Assembly: GCA_964592255.1 (NCBI GenBank)
Contig: CAZQCI010000031.1
Coordinates: forward strand, 1-20,179
Origin: CAZQCI01 sp964592255
Lineage (GTDB): Bacteria; UBA10199; SBBF01
Reading direction: 5' to 3'
Length of the DNA: 20,179 nt
Both the position numbers and the translations under genes were made by a program. Below the pieces are notes generated by a model, which saw nothing but the letters and a program-made list of their open reading frames with translations, made no database searches and was not told where the DNA came from. Each line of letters begins with the position of its first letter. Position 1 is the stretch's first letter. Below, piece by piece: positions 5,818 to 14,593 of this stretch.

Positions 5818-8800
5818 ATGAAAATCAAGAGATTGTTTACAAATAAGGGGGGTTCTCCCTATGCAGGCCTTCGTTTTGTACCGCGCCGTTGTGAAATCCG
5901 TAATCCGGATGGATCCATCGTCTTTAACATGGAGAATGTCCTTGTCCCGGAAGATTGGTCCCAAGTCGCCACCGAAGTGTTAGCTCATAAATATTTTCGT
6001 AAAGCCGGAGTGCCGTTAGTGGATGAGCAAGGCAATCCTCTGTTAGATGAAAACGGCAAACAAAAATTAGGAAGTGAAAACGATTCACGCCAAGTCTTTA
6101 GCCGATTAGCCGGTTGCTGGAAAGAATGGGGAGCAAAATACAACTATTTCGACACGCCTGAAGACGCACAAACTTTCTTTGATGAAGCCGCTTATATGCT
6201 GGCGAATCAAATGGCCGCTCCTAACAGCCCCCAATGGTTTAATACCGGGTTATATCAATCCTACGGCATCGATGGCCCCAGCCAAGGCCATTACTATGTC
6301 GATCCGGACACCCAACAACTCACAGCGTCCAAAAATGCTTACGAACGTCCTCAGCCACATGCCTGCTTTATTCAATCTGTCAGCGACGACTTGGTGAATG
6401 AAGGTGGCATCATGGATTTATGGACCAAAGAAGCTCGTCTTTTTAAATATGGCTCCGGCACCGGATCCAATTTTTCGCTCATCCGTGGCAAAGGTGAAAA
6501 ACTTTCTGGAGGCGGCCGTTCTTCAGGATTGATGAGTTTTTTAAAAATTGGCGATGCCGCCGCTGGGGCGATTAAATCGGGTGGCACCACACGACGTGCA
6601 GCCAAAATGGTGATTGTAGATGTCAGCCATCCCGATATCGAAGAATTTATTAATTGGAAAATGATTGAAGAGCAAAAAGTGGCCTCGTTGGTGTCAGGCT
6701 CACGACTGACTCAAGAAGACTTAAACGCCATCATGGCTTCCTGCCAAAAAAAGGAATTGGGCGAAGAGCGTTTCAACCCACGCAAAAATACAGAATTACG
6801 CAAAGCCATTGCAGAAGCCCGTTCCCACCAAGTTCCGGCCAACTACATTGACCGCGTCATTCACTACGCCAAACAAGGTTTTACAAGCATGGAGTTCCCA
6901 GCTTTCACCACCGAATGGACGAGTGAGGCCTATCAAACCGTTTCGGGTCAAAATTCTAATAACTCGGTTCGCATCGACAATACCTTCATGGAAGCGGTTC
7001 AACAAGACAGTGACTTCAACCTCACAAACCGTACCAGTGGTAAAGCGGTTAAAACCGTTAAAGCCAGAGAATTGTGGGATAAAATTTCTTATGCTGCTTG
7101 GTCTTGTGCCGATCCAGGAATCCAATTCGACACCACAATTAACGAATGGCATACCTGCCCCAACGATGGGCGCATTAACGCCAGCAATCCTTGCAGCGAA
7201 TACATGTTTCTCGACGACCCAGCTTGTAATTTGGCTTCATTGAATTTGATGAAGTTTTATGATGCCGAAAAAGACGAGTTCAACATCACGGCTTATCGTC
7301 ATGCGATCCGCATTTGGACCATTATCTTGGAAATTTCTGTGCTCATGGCTCAATTTCCCAGCAAAGAAATTGCCGTCCGCAGTTATAACTACCGCACTCT
7401 CGGCTTAGGTTATGCCAATTTGGGAGCGTTACTGATGGTACAAGGCATTCCTTACGATAGCTCTCAAGCACGCGCCATCACAGGGGCCCTCACCTCTATC
7501 TTGTGCGGCGACTCTTATGCCGCTTCCGCTGAAATGGCCAAAGAACTGGGAGCCTTCCCTCGTTTTGAAGCCAACCGCGAACCCATGCTCAAAGTGATTC
7601 GTAATCATCGTCGCGCCGCTTACAATGCTAAAGTATCCGACTACGAAGGATTGAGCATTCTCCCCATGGGCATTGATGACAAAGAATGTCCGGCAGATTT
7701 GCTCACAGCCGCTCGTAATGCCTGGGATGTGGCTTTAGCCGATGGTGAAAAATATGGTTATCGCAACGCGCAAACAACAGTGATTGCCCCAACCGGTACT
7801 ATTGGCATTGTCATGGACTGTGACACAACGGGAGTTGAACCAGACTTTGCTTTGGTGAAATTTAAAAAATTGGCCGGGGGTGGTTACTTTAAAATCATCA
7901 ACCAAAGCGTACCGCCCGCTCTCAAGCATTTAGGATACACTGAAGATCAGGTGGAAAAAATCGTCAACTACTGTCGCGGTACAGCTACACTTCGAGGAGC
8001 TCCCTCCATTAACCATCAAAGCCTCATAGCTAAAGGTTTTACGAATGAGATTTTGGAAAAAGTAGAAGATCAATTACTACAAGCCTTTGATGTGACCTTT
8101 GCCTTCAACAAATGGAGTTTGGGTGAAGACTTTTTAAAGAATACACTTAAAATTTCTGAACAGGACTACAACTCCCCTTCTTTCAACTTGCTTAAGGCCA
8201 TTGGTTTTACTGACGAAGATATCCGTAAAGCCAACGACTATTGCTGCGGCACCATGACACTAGAAGGCGCTCCTTTTCTTAAACCCGAACATTATGCCGT
8301 ATTTGATTGCGCCAACAAATGCGGTCGGTATGGCACGCGTTCCATCAAATGGGATGCGCATGTGGAAATGATGGCCGCGGCTCAGCCTTTCATTTCAGGG
8401 GCCATTTCCAAAACCATCAACATGCAGCATGAAGCCAATATTGAAGACGTCAAAGACGTTTATTTCAAATCGTGGGGACTCATGCTCAAAGCACTCGCTC
8501 TTTATCGTGACGGATCCAAACTGTCTCAACCCCTCAATTCCGTAGCGCGTGAAGTGTTTGAAGAAATTGAAGCCGTTAACCAAGAAGGTGAAACCGCCCC
8601 CACCCCTACTCAAGTGATGGAAAAAGTGGTTTACCGTTATTTATCAAAACGCCGCGTACTCCCCAGCCGCCGCAGTGGTTATACTCAAAAAGCGGATGTG
8701 GGTGGACATAAAGTCTACCTCCGAACCGGTGAATTTGAAGACGGTACCTTGGGAGAAATTTTTCTCGACATGCACAAAGAAGGCGCTGCTTTCCGAAGCT

Positions 8801-9330
8801 TAATGAACTGTTTTGCCATCGCTTTGTCCATCGGCTTGCAATACGGTGTACCCTTGGAAGAATTTGTCGAAGCTTTCACCTTCACTCGTTTTGAACCCAA
8901 CGGCGTTGTGAAAGGTCACGACAACATCAAAATGGCCACCAGTGTTATCGACTACATTTTCCGTGAATTGGCGATGAACTATTTGGGCCGTTACGATTTA
9001 GTCCATATCAATCCCGAAGACTTACGCAACGATTCGGTGAAAAAACAATCCACTGCTGACTTTGTGGAAGAAGAAGTGGTCTCCATCCGCCAAGTGCCCG
9101 CTACTTACACCACCGCTGATGGAGGCCAAATGCAAGTAGCGACAGCAGCTCCAGCACTAACCCTCAAATCCATTATGAAGGAATTTGATAGCACGGCCGA
9201 AAAATTGCGCACAGCCCGCTTGAAAGGTTATGAAGGCGATCCTTGTCCTGAATGCGGTCAGTTTACTTTAGTGCGAAACGGCAGTTGTCTTAAATGTAAT
9301 AGCTGTGGCAGCACAACAGGCTGCTCTTAA
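5818..9330 (+). CDS. nrdJ: Adenosylcobalamin-dependent (class II) ribonucleotide reductase
   Basis: Reduces ribonucleotides to deoxyribonucleotides using a radical generated from coenzyme B12, with no need for oxygen. ATG 5818 is preceded by AAAGGGGA about ten bases upstream. An upstream in-frame GTG (5773) is less likely because the protein then would not begin at MKIKRLF. Length is 1170 residues, as in the long NrdJ group. Family motifs: NSPQWFNTGL; redox Cys183 in PHACFIQS; active-site NPCSE with thiyl Cys459 and Glu461; partner redox Cys470 in ACNLASLNL, 11 residues later, the same spacing as C322/C333 in the Thermotoga enzyme; APTGTIGIVMDCDTTGVEPD for phosphate binding. The C-terminus carries Cys1143, 1146, 1157, 1160 and 1163 plus Cys1169, a zinc-ribbon-like tail with the shuttle cysteines. 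Two NrdR boxes lie about 110-155 bases upstream. Confidence 0.97.
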   Translation: MKIKRLFTNKGGSPYAGLRFVPRRCEIRNPDGSIVFNMENVLVPEDWSQVATEVLAHKYFRKAGVPLVDEQGNPLLDENGKQKLGSENDSRQVFSRLAGCWKEWGAKYNYFDTPEDAQTFFDEAAYMLANQMAAPNSPQWFNTGLYQSYGIDGPSQGHYYVDPDTQQLTASKNAYERPQPHACFIQSVSDDLVNEGGIMDLWTKEARLFKYGSGTGSNFSLIRGKGEKLSGGGRSSGLMSFLKIGDAAAGAIKSGGTTRRAAKMVIVDVSHPDIEEFINWKMIEEQKVASLVSGSRLTQEDLNAIMASCQKKELGEERFNPRKNTELRKAIAEARSHQVPANYIDRVIHYAKQGFTSMEFPAFTTEWTSEAYQTVSGQNSNNSVRIDNTFMEAVQQDSDFNLTNRTSGKAVKTVKARELWDKISYAAWSCADPGIQFDTTINEWHTCPNDGRINASNPCSEYMFLDDPACNLASLNLMKFYDAEKDEFNITAYRHAIRIWTIILEISVLMAQFPSKEIAVRSYNYRTLGLGYANLGALLMVQGIPYDSSQARAITGALTSILCGDSYAASAEMAKELGAFPRFEANREPMLKVIRNHRRAAYNAKVSDYEGLSILPMGIDDKECPADLLTAARNAWDVALADGEKYGYRNAQTTVIAPTGTIGIVMDCDTTGVEPDFALVKFKKLAGGGYFKIINQSVPPALKHLGYTEDQVEKIVNYCRGTATLRGAPSINHQSLIAKGFTNEILEKVEDQLLQAFDVTFAFNKWSLGEDFLKNTLKISEQDYNSPSFNLLKAIGFTDEDIRKANDYCCGTMTLEGAPFLKPEHYAVFDCANKCGRYGTRSIKWDAHVEMMAAAQPFISGAISKTINMQHEANIEDVKDVYFKSWGLMLKALALYRDGSKLSQPLNSVAREVFEEIEAVNQEGETAPTPTQVMEKVVYRYLSKRRVLPSRRSGYTQKADVGGHKVYLRTGEFEDGTLGEIFLDMHKEGAAFRSLMNCFAIALSIGLQYGVPLEEFVEAFTFTRFEPNGVVKGHDNIKMATSVIDYIFRELAMNYLGRYDLVHINPEDLRNDSVKKQSTADFVEEEVVSIRQVPATYTTADGGQMQVATAAPALTLKSIMKEFDSTAEKLRTARLKGYEGDPCPECGQFTLVRNGSCLKCNSCGSTTGCS

Positions 9331-9334
9331 AAAC

Positions 9335-9417
9335 GACAAAAAATTGTTCAAAAATTTTGTCTGCCATAATTTTTTATATTGTCTGTTGACTATTTTTTGA
9401 TTGATTGATCAAAAAAT
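9335..9417. other. AT-rich hairpins between nrdJ and the secreted-protein gene cluster
   Basis: GACAAAA (9335-9341) pairs with TTTTGTC (9355-9361) just after the nrdJ stop. ATTTTTTGAT (9392-9401) pairs perfectly with ATCAAAAAAT (9408-9417) over a 6-base loop. Neither stem is GC-rich, so termination by these is uncertain. The second could be an operator or a weak bidirectional terminator. No clear promoter for the downstream genes is seen. Confidence 0.35.
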
Positions 9418-9473
9418 GAATTTTTAGTCACTTTCCTCTTGACTTTATCCCCCCTGTGCAAAAAGGGAAAGGG

Positions 9474-10598
9474 ATGACAAGTACTTCATCCGTTTCATCC
9501 CCAACGATAACCGACTCAACGGATATACAACTCTCACATCCTCTTTTTGATGATGTCGTAAGAGCAAACATCCAACAAATTGAGGCTTTGCGAACCAAAT
9601 ACCGCGTTGGTAATGGGGAAAAAATAAAAGCCCTGCTTGAAAATACAATTACTGAAATTCAAAACAACGCTAAAGCTGCCAATCCGAATGTAGAAACTAA
9701 TCCTACAACAAGAGCAGGTGAACGGCAAAGTGCCACTGACTTTTATAAAAAAGCCACCAGCGACTTAGTGGCTTATGCACAGCATTATGAAAACCCACAA
9801 TTTGATGTTGCCACTCTGTTAGCCAACTATGCAGATGCTTTTCAATCTTATCTGATAGGATGTCCTGATCGTTCCAACAGTGGCTATACCATTCCAGATG
9901 CCGAATGGAATGATCAATTGCTAGGCCCCAATAGTTGCCCCGTTCTTGAAAATACGGAAGCCTCTTTTCAAAATTTAGTGGATATTGGTTTTATCGACTC
10001 TAACGCTTTAGCTAACGAAAGCTCTCAATCACTTTATGTCACGGCTCTCATCGATCCTTTAGCAAAAATTCGCCAAAAGCCGGAGCTTGACTCGTTCTCC
10101 AGCAACTATCGGCTTTTTGAAATAAGTGGAGGATGGCAACAACGTTTAATTCGCCCTTCTTCCAAGTTACCTATTATGGCCGGCAGTGGCCCAATCATTG
10201 AAGCTAATTTATCTTATATCGACGGCACGGAAGAAACCAGCTTGGCTTCCCAAAGCCTAAGCCTAGGAGCTGCCGGCGGGTGGCAAAATTATTTTGGACC
10301 TTATGTCTATGCAACATTAAAAGGCGGGCCTGAAATTGCTCTCAATTGGTTTGATTTTGGACGGGGGTTTCCGACTGAAGAAGAAACTTCCGCCAACCTT
10401 CAAGCCCAACTCTCTGTCGGCGGGGCCATTCCTGTAGGTCCCACTAACAAAGTAGAACTAGGTCTCACAGCTTGGGGTAAAAATTCTGTTATCGGAAATC
10501 CTGATTATGTGGGCTATGGCATTGGACTCAGCGCAACACTTAAAGGAAATCTCACTCAGCGAAATCCTGCTGGCCCAGATCAAGGGGAGGACGAATGA
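9474..10598 (+). CDS. Hypothetical protein, first gene of the secreted-protein cluster
   Basis: I do not recognise a family. ATG 9474 follows a purine run (AAAAGGGAAAGGG); GTG 9456 is an alternative. The 374-residue product opens with a Ser/Thr-rich segment and no signal peptide. About residues 15-130 look helical, with many Ala, Gln and Lys (for example IKALLENTITEIQNNAKAA). The last 160 residues have alternating small, hydrophobic and aromatic residues with repeated Gly (GGWQ, SLGAAGGWQNYFGPYVYATL, VELGLTAWG, YVGYGIGLSATLKG), suggesting a beta-rich or outer-membrane-barrel-like C-terminal half. Two Cys (in GCPDRSNSG and NSCPV) may pair if exported. Its TGA overlaps the ATG of the next gene (ATGA at 10595), so the two are probably translationally coupled. 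Confidence 0.75.
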   Translation: MTSTSSVSSPTITDSTDIQLSHPLFDDVVRANIQQIEALRTKYRVGNGEKIKALLENTITEIQNNAKAANPNVETNPTTRAGERQSATDFYKKATSDLVAYAQHYENPQFDVATLLANYADAFQSYLIGCPDRSNSGYTIPDAEWNDQLLGPNSCPVLENTEASFQNLVDIGFIDSNALANESSQSLYVTALIDPLAKIRQKPELDSFSSNYRLFEISGGWQQRLIRPSSKLPIMAGSGPIIEANLSYIDGTEETSLASQSLSLGAAGGWQNYFGPYVYATLKGGPEIALNWFDFGRGFPTEEETSANLQAQLSVGGAIPVGPTNKVELGLTAWGKNSVIGNPDYVGYGIGLSATLKGNLTQRNPAGPDQGEDE

Positions 10599-11912
10599 CC
10601 CCTCTTCTTCTCATCATCGGTTGTGGCAGAGATAAAGTAATTCCCGATTCCGGTCTGGAATTTCCGGATGAAAGTGCCGCTCCCACAGAAACAGCAGACA
10701 CAGGAGAATGTGTTTCCGATACTTGTGAAGGAACACTCGATCCAAACGACGCCGGTCAACCCATACAAACTTGCCTTGTCTTCAAAGAAGTTTCTGCCTC
10801 GGTCGGTTTAGTCAGCGCGATTGAGGATCATACGGGAGTGTCCGTTCAAGACATCAACGGGGATGGAGCTCAGGATATTTATCTTCACAATTATTCTTCC
10901 TCAAGCGCTACCACAAACGAATATTTTCAAAACAACGGGGGGATTTTTACTGAAAGCTCCACCACCGCAGGACTTCAAGTCGGCAACACAACATTTCAAT
11001 CGTTATGGGTCGATTATGATAGCGATGATGACAAGGACTTGTTGTTAGTAGGAAAAGAAGGNNNNNNNNNNAGGAGTCACTCTTTATAAAAATAATGCTG
11101 GTGTGTTTTCAGAACCAACTTCCCCTCAAGGGCTAAGCATAAGTGAGGCTGCCGCTGCAGCCGTATGGACAGGAAGCGGTTTTTTGGTGGGAACTACCGA
11201 TAATGGAACCTACTATTACCCTTATGAAGGCAGCGACACATTTACAACTGATGATCCCAAAAGTGCCGCGGCAAGCGTAGGACTTGACGATGCGGGTACA
11301 GCCGCCGCTATGGCTTCCCTCGATTACGACGCAGATGGCTTAAACGACATTTATGTCGCCAATACCACCGGAAAAAACCGTCTTTTCAAAAATAATGGAG
11401 ATGGCACTTATTCCTCCGTTGAAGAGGAAGCCAATGCAGTAGAATTAGGAAATGACGGCAGCACAGATGTTGATGTGATTTATTGGCAAGGGAGCAGCTT
11501 TCCTTCTCTCTATATCAGCGACAATGACGGCGATAATCATTTCTACATTAATAACGGTGACGGTACCTTCACTGACACTGCAGAAGATTTAAGCCTTCAA
11601 GATCCCGGCAGCACACGCACAGCCGCCTGGACAAATGACATGGGTGCAGGCTATCCGGTAATGGCTCTAGGACGTTGGGATCAGGAAAATTTATTGTATT
11701 ACCCCATAGTAGACGAATCAGGCACCATCACTTCATTTCAAGATTTAGCTCCTGTTTTAGGCATGAATGAAACGTTAACCACCATTGACATGGAATGGAC
11801 AGATACCGATGCCGACGGAGATCAAGATTTACTGGCAGTCAGCTACGATGACGGCATTCGTTTGTATGAAAATGAAAGCAAGGAGGTTTCCATATGTCCC
11901 AAAGATTTGTGA
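10595..11912 (+). CDS. FG-GAP/VCBS (ASPIC-like) repeat protein, putative lipoprotein, crossed by a sequence gap
   Basis: GGGGAGG at 10584-10590 supports the ATG at 10595. Beta-propeller-type repeats are recognisable by Asp-rich calcium loops: QDINGDGAQDIYLHN, WVDYDSDDDKDLLLVG, SLDYDADGLNDIYVAN with NRLFKNNGDGTYSSV, DNDGDNHFYINNGDGTF and DTDADGDQDLLAVS. Such repeats occur in integrin-like extracellular or surface proteins. The N-terminus MTPLLLIIGC ends in a lipobox-like IIGC with Cys10 but is unusually short and has no basic residue. A 10-N gap at 11062-11071 shifts the frame: LLLVGKEG before and GVTLYKNNAGVFSE after belong to one protein, and the true gap length is unknown. The 3' end overlaps the next start by 19 bases. 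Confidence 0.85.
11062..11071. other. Assembly gap (ten N)
   Basis: A run of exactly ten N, the usual placeholder for a gap of unknown size, inside the FG-GAP repeat gene. The reading frame differs on the two sides, which should not be taken as a frameshift. Confidence 0.95.
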
Positions 11913-12289
11913 TGACACCATTTTTTTTATTTCTCAGCCTTAATCTTCTAGTCGCTTGCGGCAACAACTTAACTCCCAAGCAAGGCTCATCAAGTTCCAC
12001 AGGAGGCGGCACTACTGGAAGTGGTCACACCGGATCTAGTAATCCCAGTAGCGCTAATCCAAATGTTGGAGACCCTGTTGGTAACCCCGATATTTTTATA
12101 GGTGATAATACGGACAATCAACCGACCCAAATTCTTCGTAAAGGAATTAGTGTGCCCGATGATCCTTGCGACAAGCCAGGCGCCCAATGCCCTTCGCAAG
12201 AACACCCTATTTATACCAAAGCGACTCTTCCTCAAGCCCTGTGGTGCGCTTATGGATTGGAATCTTGCGAGCAAGTAAAAAAGAAATGA
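11894..12289 (+). CDS. Small putative lipoprotein
   Basis: A strong AAGGAGG (11880-11886) stands seven bases before ATG 11894, inside the end of the FG-GAP gene. The signal is clear: a short N-terminus with Arg, a hydrophobic core, and lipobox LVAC with Cys22, so the 131-residue product is probably lipid-anchored. Next comes a low-complexity Ser/Gly/Thr/Asn linker (about residues 30-60), then a compact C-terminal part with four Cys (in DDPCDKPGAQCPSQ, LWCAYGLESCEQ) likely to form two disulfides. It ends in a Lys run. No family is recognised. Position in the cluster suggests a partner of the neighbouring exported proteins. Confidence 0.8.
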   Translation: MSQRFVMTPFFLFLSLNLLVACGNNLTPKQGSSSSTGGGTTGSGHTGSSNPSSANPNVGDPVGNPDIFIGDNTDNQPTQILRKGISVPDDPCDKPGAQCPSQEHPIYTKATLPQALWCAYGLESCEQVKKK

Positions 12290-12297
12290 TTTTAAAA

Positions 12298-12361
12298 ATG
12301 GTTCAACAAGCTCACCATGTCCGGACACCCTGAGCCTGTCGAAGCGTAGATGATTAACCAT
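12298..12361. repeat. REP-like palindromic intergenic repeat
   Basis: Centred on the perfect palindrome TGTCCGGACA (12318-12327). The left arm TTCAACAAGCTCA (12302-12314) and the right arm TGAGCCTGTCGAA (12331-12343) are inverted copies matching at 11 of 13 positions, and ATGGTT/AACCAT (12298-12303, 12356-12361) form outer arms. The words CCTGAGCCTGTCGAAG belong to a very widespread class of bacterial intergenic repeats, often mistranslated as RFDRLRVSGHGELVEP. It occupies the 118-base gap between two cluster genes and could act as a terminator or mRNA-stabilising structure. Confidence 0.7.
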
Positions 12362-12407
12362 GTAAGGTAAGTAAATAAAAAATTTTGCGGCCACGAAAGG
12401 GGATAAA

Positions 12408-13664
12408 TTGCAAAATAAAAAATTAAAAATTTTAATCTTACTGTTGTGTCTTCCTGCAAAACTTTTTGCCTACGACGCTGTTTCTATCAGTTCCGTCAAA
12501 GCCGCTTCCTTCGATGGGCCCGCTAGTCATGGCTTCATTGTAACTGCTACAAGCAACACCGATCCCAATTTAACTTTTTATGAAGTGAATATCCGTGTCG
12601 ACGATGGATCCCCTTTTTCAGACACATGGGAAGTCTATAATCCGGAACTGTCTCCCTACGATAATGGGATCACCATCAATATTCCTTACCGTAATGGTAT
12701 TATGGCTTTAAAAACAGGAGTGAAATATTGCATTCGCTTGCGAGCCATTTATGGGCCCAACACCACCAGTTGGGATGAAACATGCGGTGTTAAAATGACT
12801 TTTCTTTCATCGCTTGGAACAAGTGACAGTGATGGTGACGGCTTAAACGAATCGCGTGAATACGCCCATGGAACCGATCCTAACAATGCCGACTCGGATG
12901 GAGACGGCATTGATGACAAAACTGAAATTGCCATGGGCAGTGATCCCAATGAAGGATTAACACCTACCATTGTCGTCAATACAGCCCGCATTGATTTCGG
13001 TACAGGAAACCCACAAGGCACTTACCCAAACCAACATAGTTATATCGAAGTAGAAAACAAAGGAGATGACGCCGCACTGATCGAATCGGTAGACGTTGTT
13101 TCCAGTTCTTTAGGAGGTGTAGGATCGGGAACAGGCAGCACTGCCAGCAGTAATGTTTTCTTAGTAGGTAATTTCCCCAAAAGTCTTACCGCCATTCCTC
13201 CTGACAATGTGGTTCGGATCCCAGTTTCATTTATTCCTAATAAAAATGATTTCTTTAATGCCAAAATACAAATCACTTTTTCCAATTTATCGGAACAACC
13301 CGATCCAGTGCCTGTTAGCGGACATGGAACAGGCGTGCCCAATTGTTCCGTATCACCTTCGGAAATTGATTTCGGTACGCTGGCAATCGACGACCAAGAA
13401 GTCGCTACAGAAAACATCACTATTTCAACAGAATCTACTGGTAGATTTTCTAGCAGCAGTGACACACCTTTTTCTTTTACTCTGTCTTCCGATGTGGATG
13501 AAATAGCTCCCGGTTTATCAAGCCTCACTTTACCGGCTGATGACACCATCACTATTCCGATACTTTTCCGCCATGCAAAAGCCGGAACATACAGCGGCAG
13601 TATTACAGTGAAATCATTCGTGTGCGGCGAACAAAAAATCACTATCAAAGGAGTGGCGGAATGA
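12408..13664 (+). CDS. Exported protein with fibronectin-like, TSP3 calcium-repeat and ASH-type domains
   Basis: The start is TTG 12408, preceded by AAAGGGG about five bases upstream; no ATG is available near the signal peptide (KKLKILILLLCLPAKLFA, cleavage near residue 21). Residues about 22-135 form a fibronectin III-like region with a probable Cys108-Cys126 pair. Residues 138-182 hold two thrombospondin type 3-like loops (DSDGDGLNES, DSDGDGIDDK), expected to bind calcium. Two immunoglobulin-like ASH/HYDIN-type domains follow, each opening with the IDFGT hallmark (near residues 195 and 323) and each ending in a short strand after Gly (VSGHGTG, IKGVAE). ASH domains in bacteria are common in large extracellular proteins and probably serve adhesion or assembly. 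The TGA overlaps the ATG of the next gene (13661). Confidence 0.85.
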   Translation: MQNKKLKILILLLCLPAKLFAYDAVSISSVKAASFDGPASHGFIVTATSNTDPNLTFYEVNIRVDDGSPFSDTWEVYNPELSPYDNGITINIPYRNGIMALKTGVKYCIRLRAIYGPNTTSWDETCGVKMTFLSSLGTSDSDGDGLNESREYAHGTDPNNADSDGDGIDDKTEIAMGSDPNEGLTPTIVVNTARIDFGTGNPQGTYPNQHSYIEVENKGDDAALIESVDVVSSSLGGVGSGTGSTASSNVFLVGNFPKSLTAIPPDNVVRIPVSFIPNKNDFFNAKIQITFSNLSEQPDPVPVSGHGTGVPNCSVSPSEIDFGTLAIDDQEVATENITISTESTGRFSSSSDTPFSFTLSSDVDEIAPGLSSLTLPADDTITIPILFRHAKAGTYSGSITVKSFVCGEQKITIKGVAE

Positions 13665-14548
13665 TTTTTAAATACCAAAAAATTATCATCCTGGTTGGTT
13701 TATTGATGATCCCTATAGAACTTGTACAAGCAGCTACAACGCGTCTTGTCCACAACACCGCTGACGATATGTCCGGCGGCACATTGCGTGTCACCCTTCA
13801 AGATGCTTGTGATACGTCAGGCGATGACATCATTACATTTGCCAAAACCCGTTTATCATCCATCGAGATTAAACTAAACAGCACCTTAGTTATTCCTCAA
13901 GACTGTAAAGGCAACGTTGAGCTAACGGGCTCTTCGGAAGTTGATTCCATTCTCAACGCATCTAAATTCAAAACGGGTGGAAGTGCTCCCGGTGACTCTT
14001 GCATCATCGCTGTTTATTCAGATGACAACAGCGTTAGCAATTTTAGCTTCATCAACAATAGTTATGGTGCAGGTATTTGTTTATTTGGCAAAAACAATAC
14101 CATCACCAACAATCGCTTAGGCACAACAAAGTCCGCTAAAAAAAGTGGTAACCTTTACGGCATCGTTATTTCCAATGCCTACGAAAAAGATTACCCCAAG
14201 ATGAATGGCAGTGGAAATACAGTTTCTGAAAATACTATCCGCTATAATTCCAGTTTTGGAATTTGGGTAGAAGCCAACGATAATACCATTGGTGGCGACG
14301 CCTTTGATGATAGCGCCAATACAATACGGGATAACTCCGGTGGAGGCATTGCTGTCTCAGGGGAAGACACATCTGGTGTCCACATCACACATAACGCGAT
14401 CTACAATAACGGAGATTTTCCAGGCATTGATTTGGCTGTCGACGGCTTAACAGATAACGATGCGGGGGATTCAGACACAGGTCCCAATGGATTGATTAAT
14501 AGAGTGGACCGTTTTCAAGCCTTTCCCTTAGTCACGGGACTGGATTGA
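13661..14548 (+). CDS. Exported parallel beta-helix protein, N-terminal part ended by an in-frame TGA
   Basis: ATG 13661 overlaps the preceding stop (ATGA) with AAGGAGTGGCGG upstream; GTG 13622 is a less likely start because the signal peptide MIFKYQKIIILVGLLMIPIE begins at 13661. After cleavage near VQA, the sequence TADDMSGGTLRVTLQDACD fits the G-(S/T)-L-R-x-A-I entry motif of bacterial beta-helix surface proteins. NN-T-I-type rungs follow (NNTITNNRL, GNTVSENTI, DNTIGG), as in right-handed parallel beta-helix (PbH1, NosD-like) repeats. Codon 296 is TGA (14546-14548). The same frame stays open beyond it to 15259, so this is best read as the 5' part of a 532-codon gene. It is probably secreted or on the cell surface; whether it is an adhesin or a polysaccharide-binding protein is unknown. 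Confidence 0.75.
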   Translation: MIFKYQKIIILVGLLMIPIELVQAATTRLVHNTADDMSGGTLRVTLQDACDTSGDDIITFAKTRLSSIEIKLNSTLVIPQDCKGNVELTGSSEVDSILNASKFKTGGSAPGDSCIIAVYSDDNSVSNFSFINNSYGAGICLFGKNNTITNNRLGTTKSAKKSGNLYGIVISNAYEKDYPKMNGSGNTVSENTIRYNSSFGIWVEANDNTIGGDAFDDSANTIRDNSGGGIAVSGEDTSGVHITHNAIYNNGDFPGIDLAVDGLTDNDAGDSDTGPNGLINRVDRFQAFPLVTGLD

Positions 14549-14593
14549 ACAGAACGTTATTGGAGCTGGGGGGTTTCCTTTTCCGGCGACCAT

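Noticed and set aside
11041..11105. Frameshift in the FG-GAP gene
   Set aside because: The frame change coincides with ten N of unknown true length, so it is an assembly gap, not a mutation.
11990..12394. Reverse-strand ORF containing LRFDRLRVSGHGELVEP
   Set aside because: This peptide is the known mistranslation of the palindromic repeat at 12298-12361 and the rest is antisense to a lipoprotein gene.
14546..14590. Selenocysteine or altered genetic code at the in-frame TGA
   Set aside because: No redox-type context and no convincing SECIS-like hairpin follow, and TGA is used as a normal stop at overlapping gene junctions in the same cluster.
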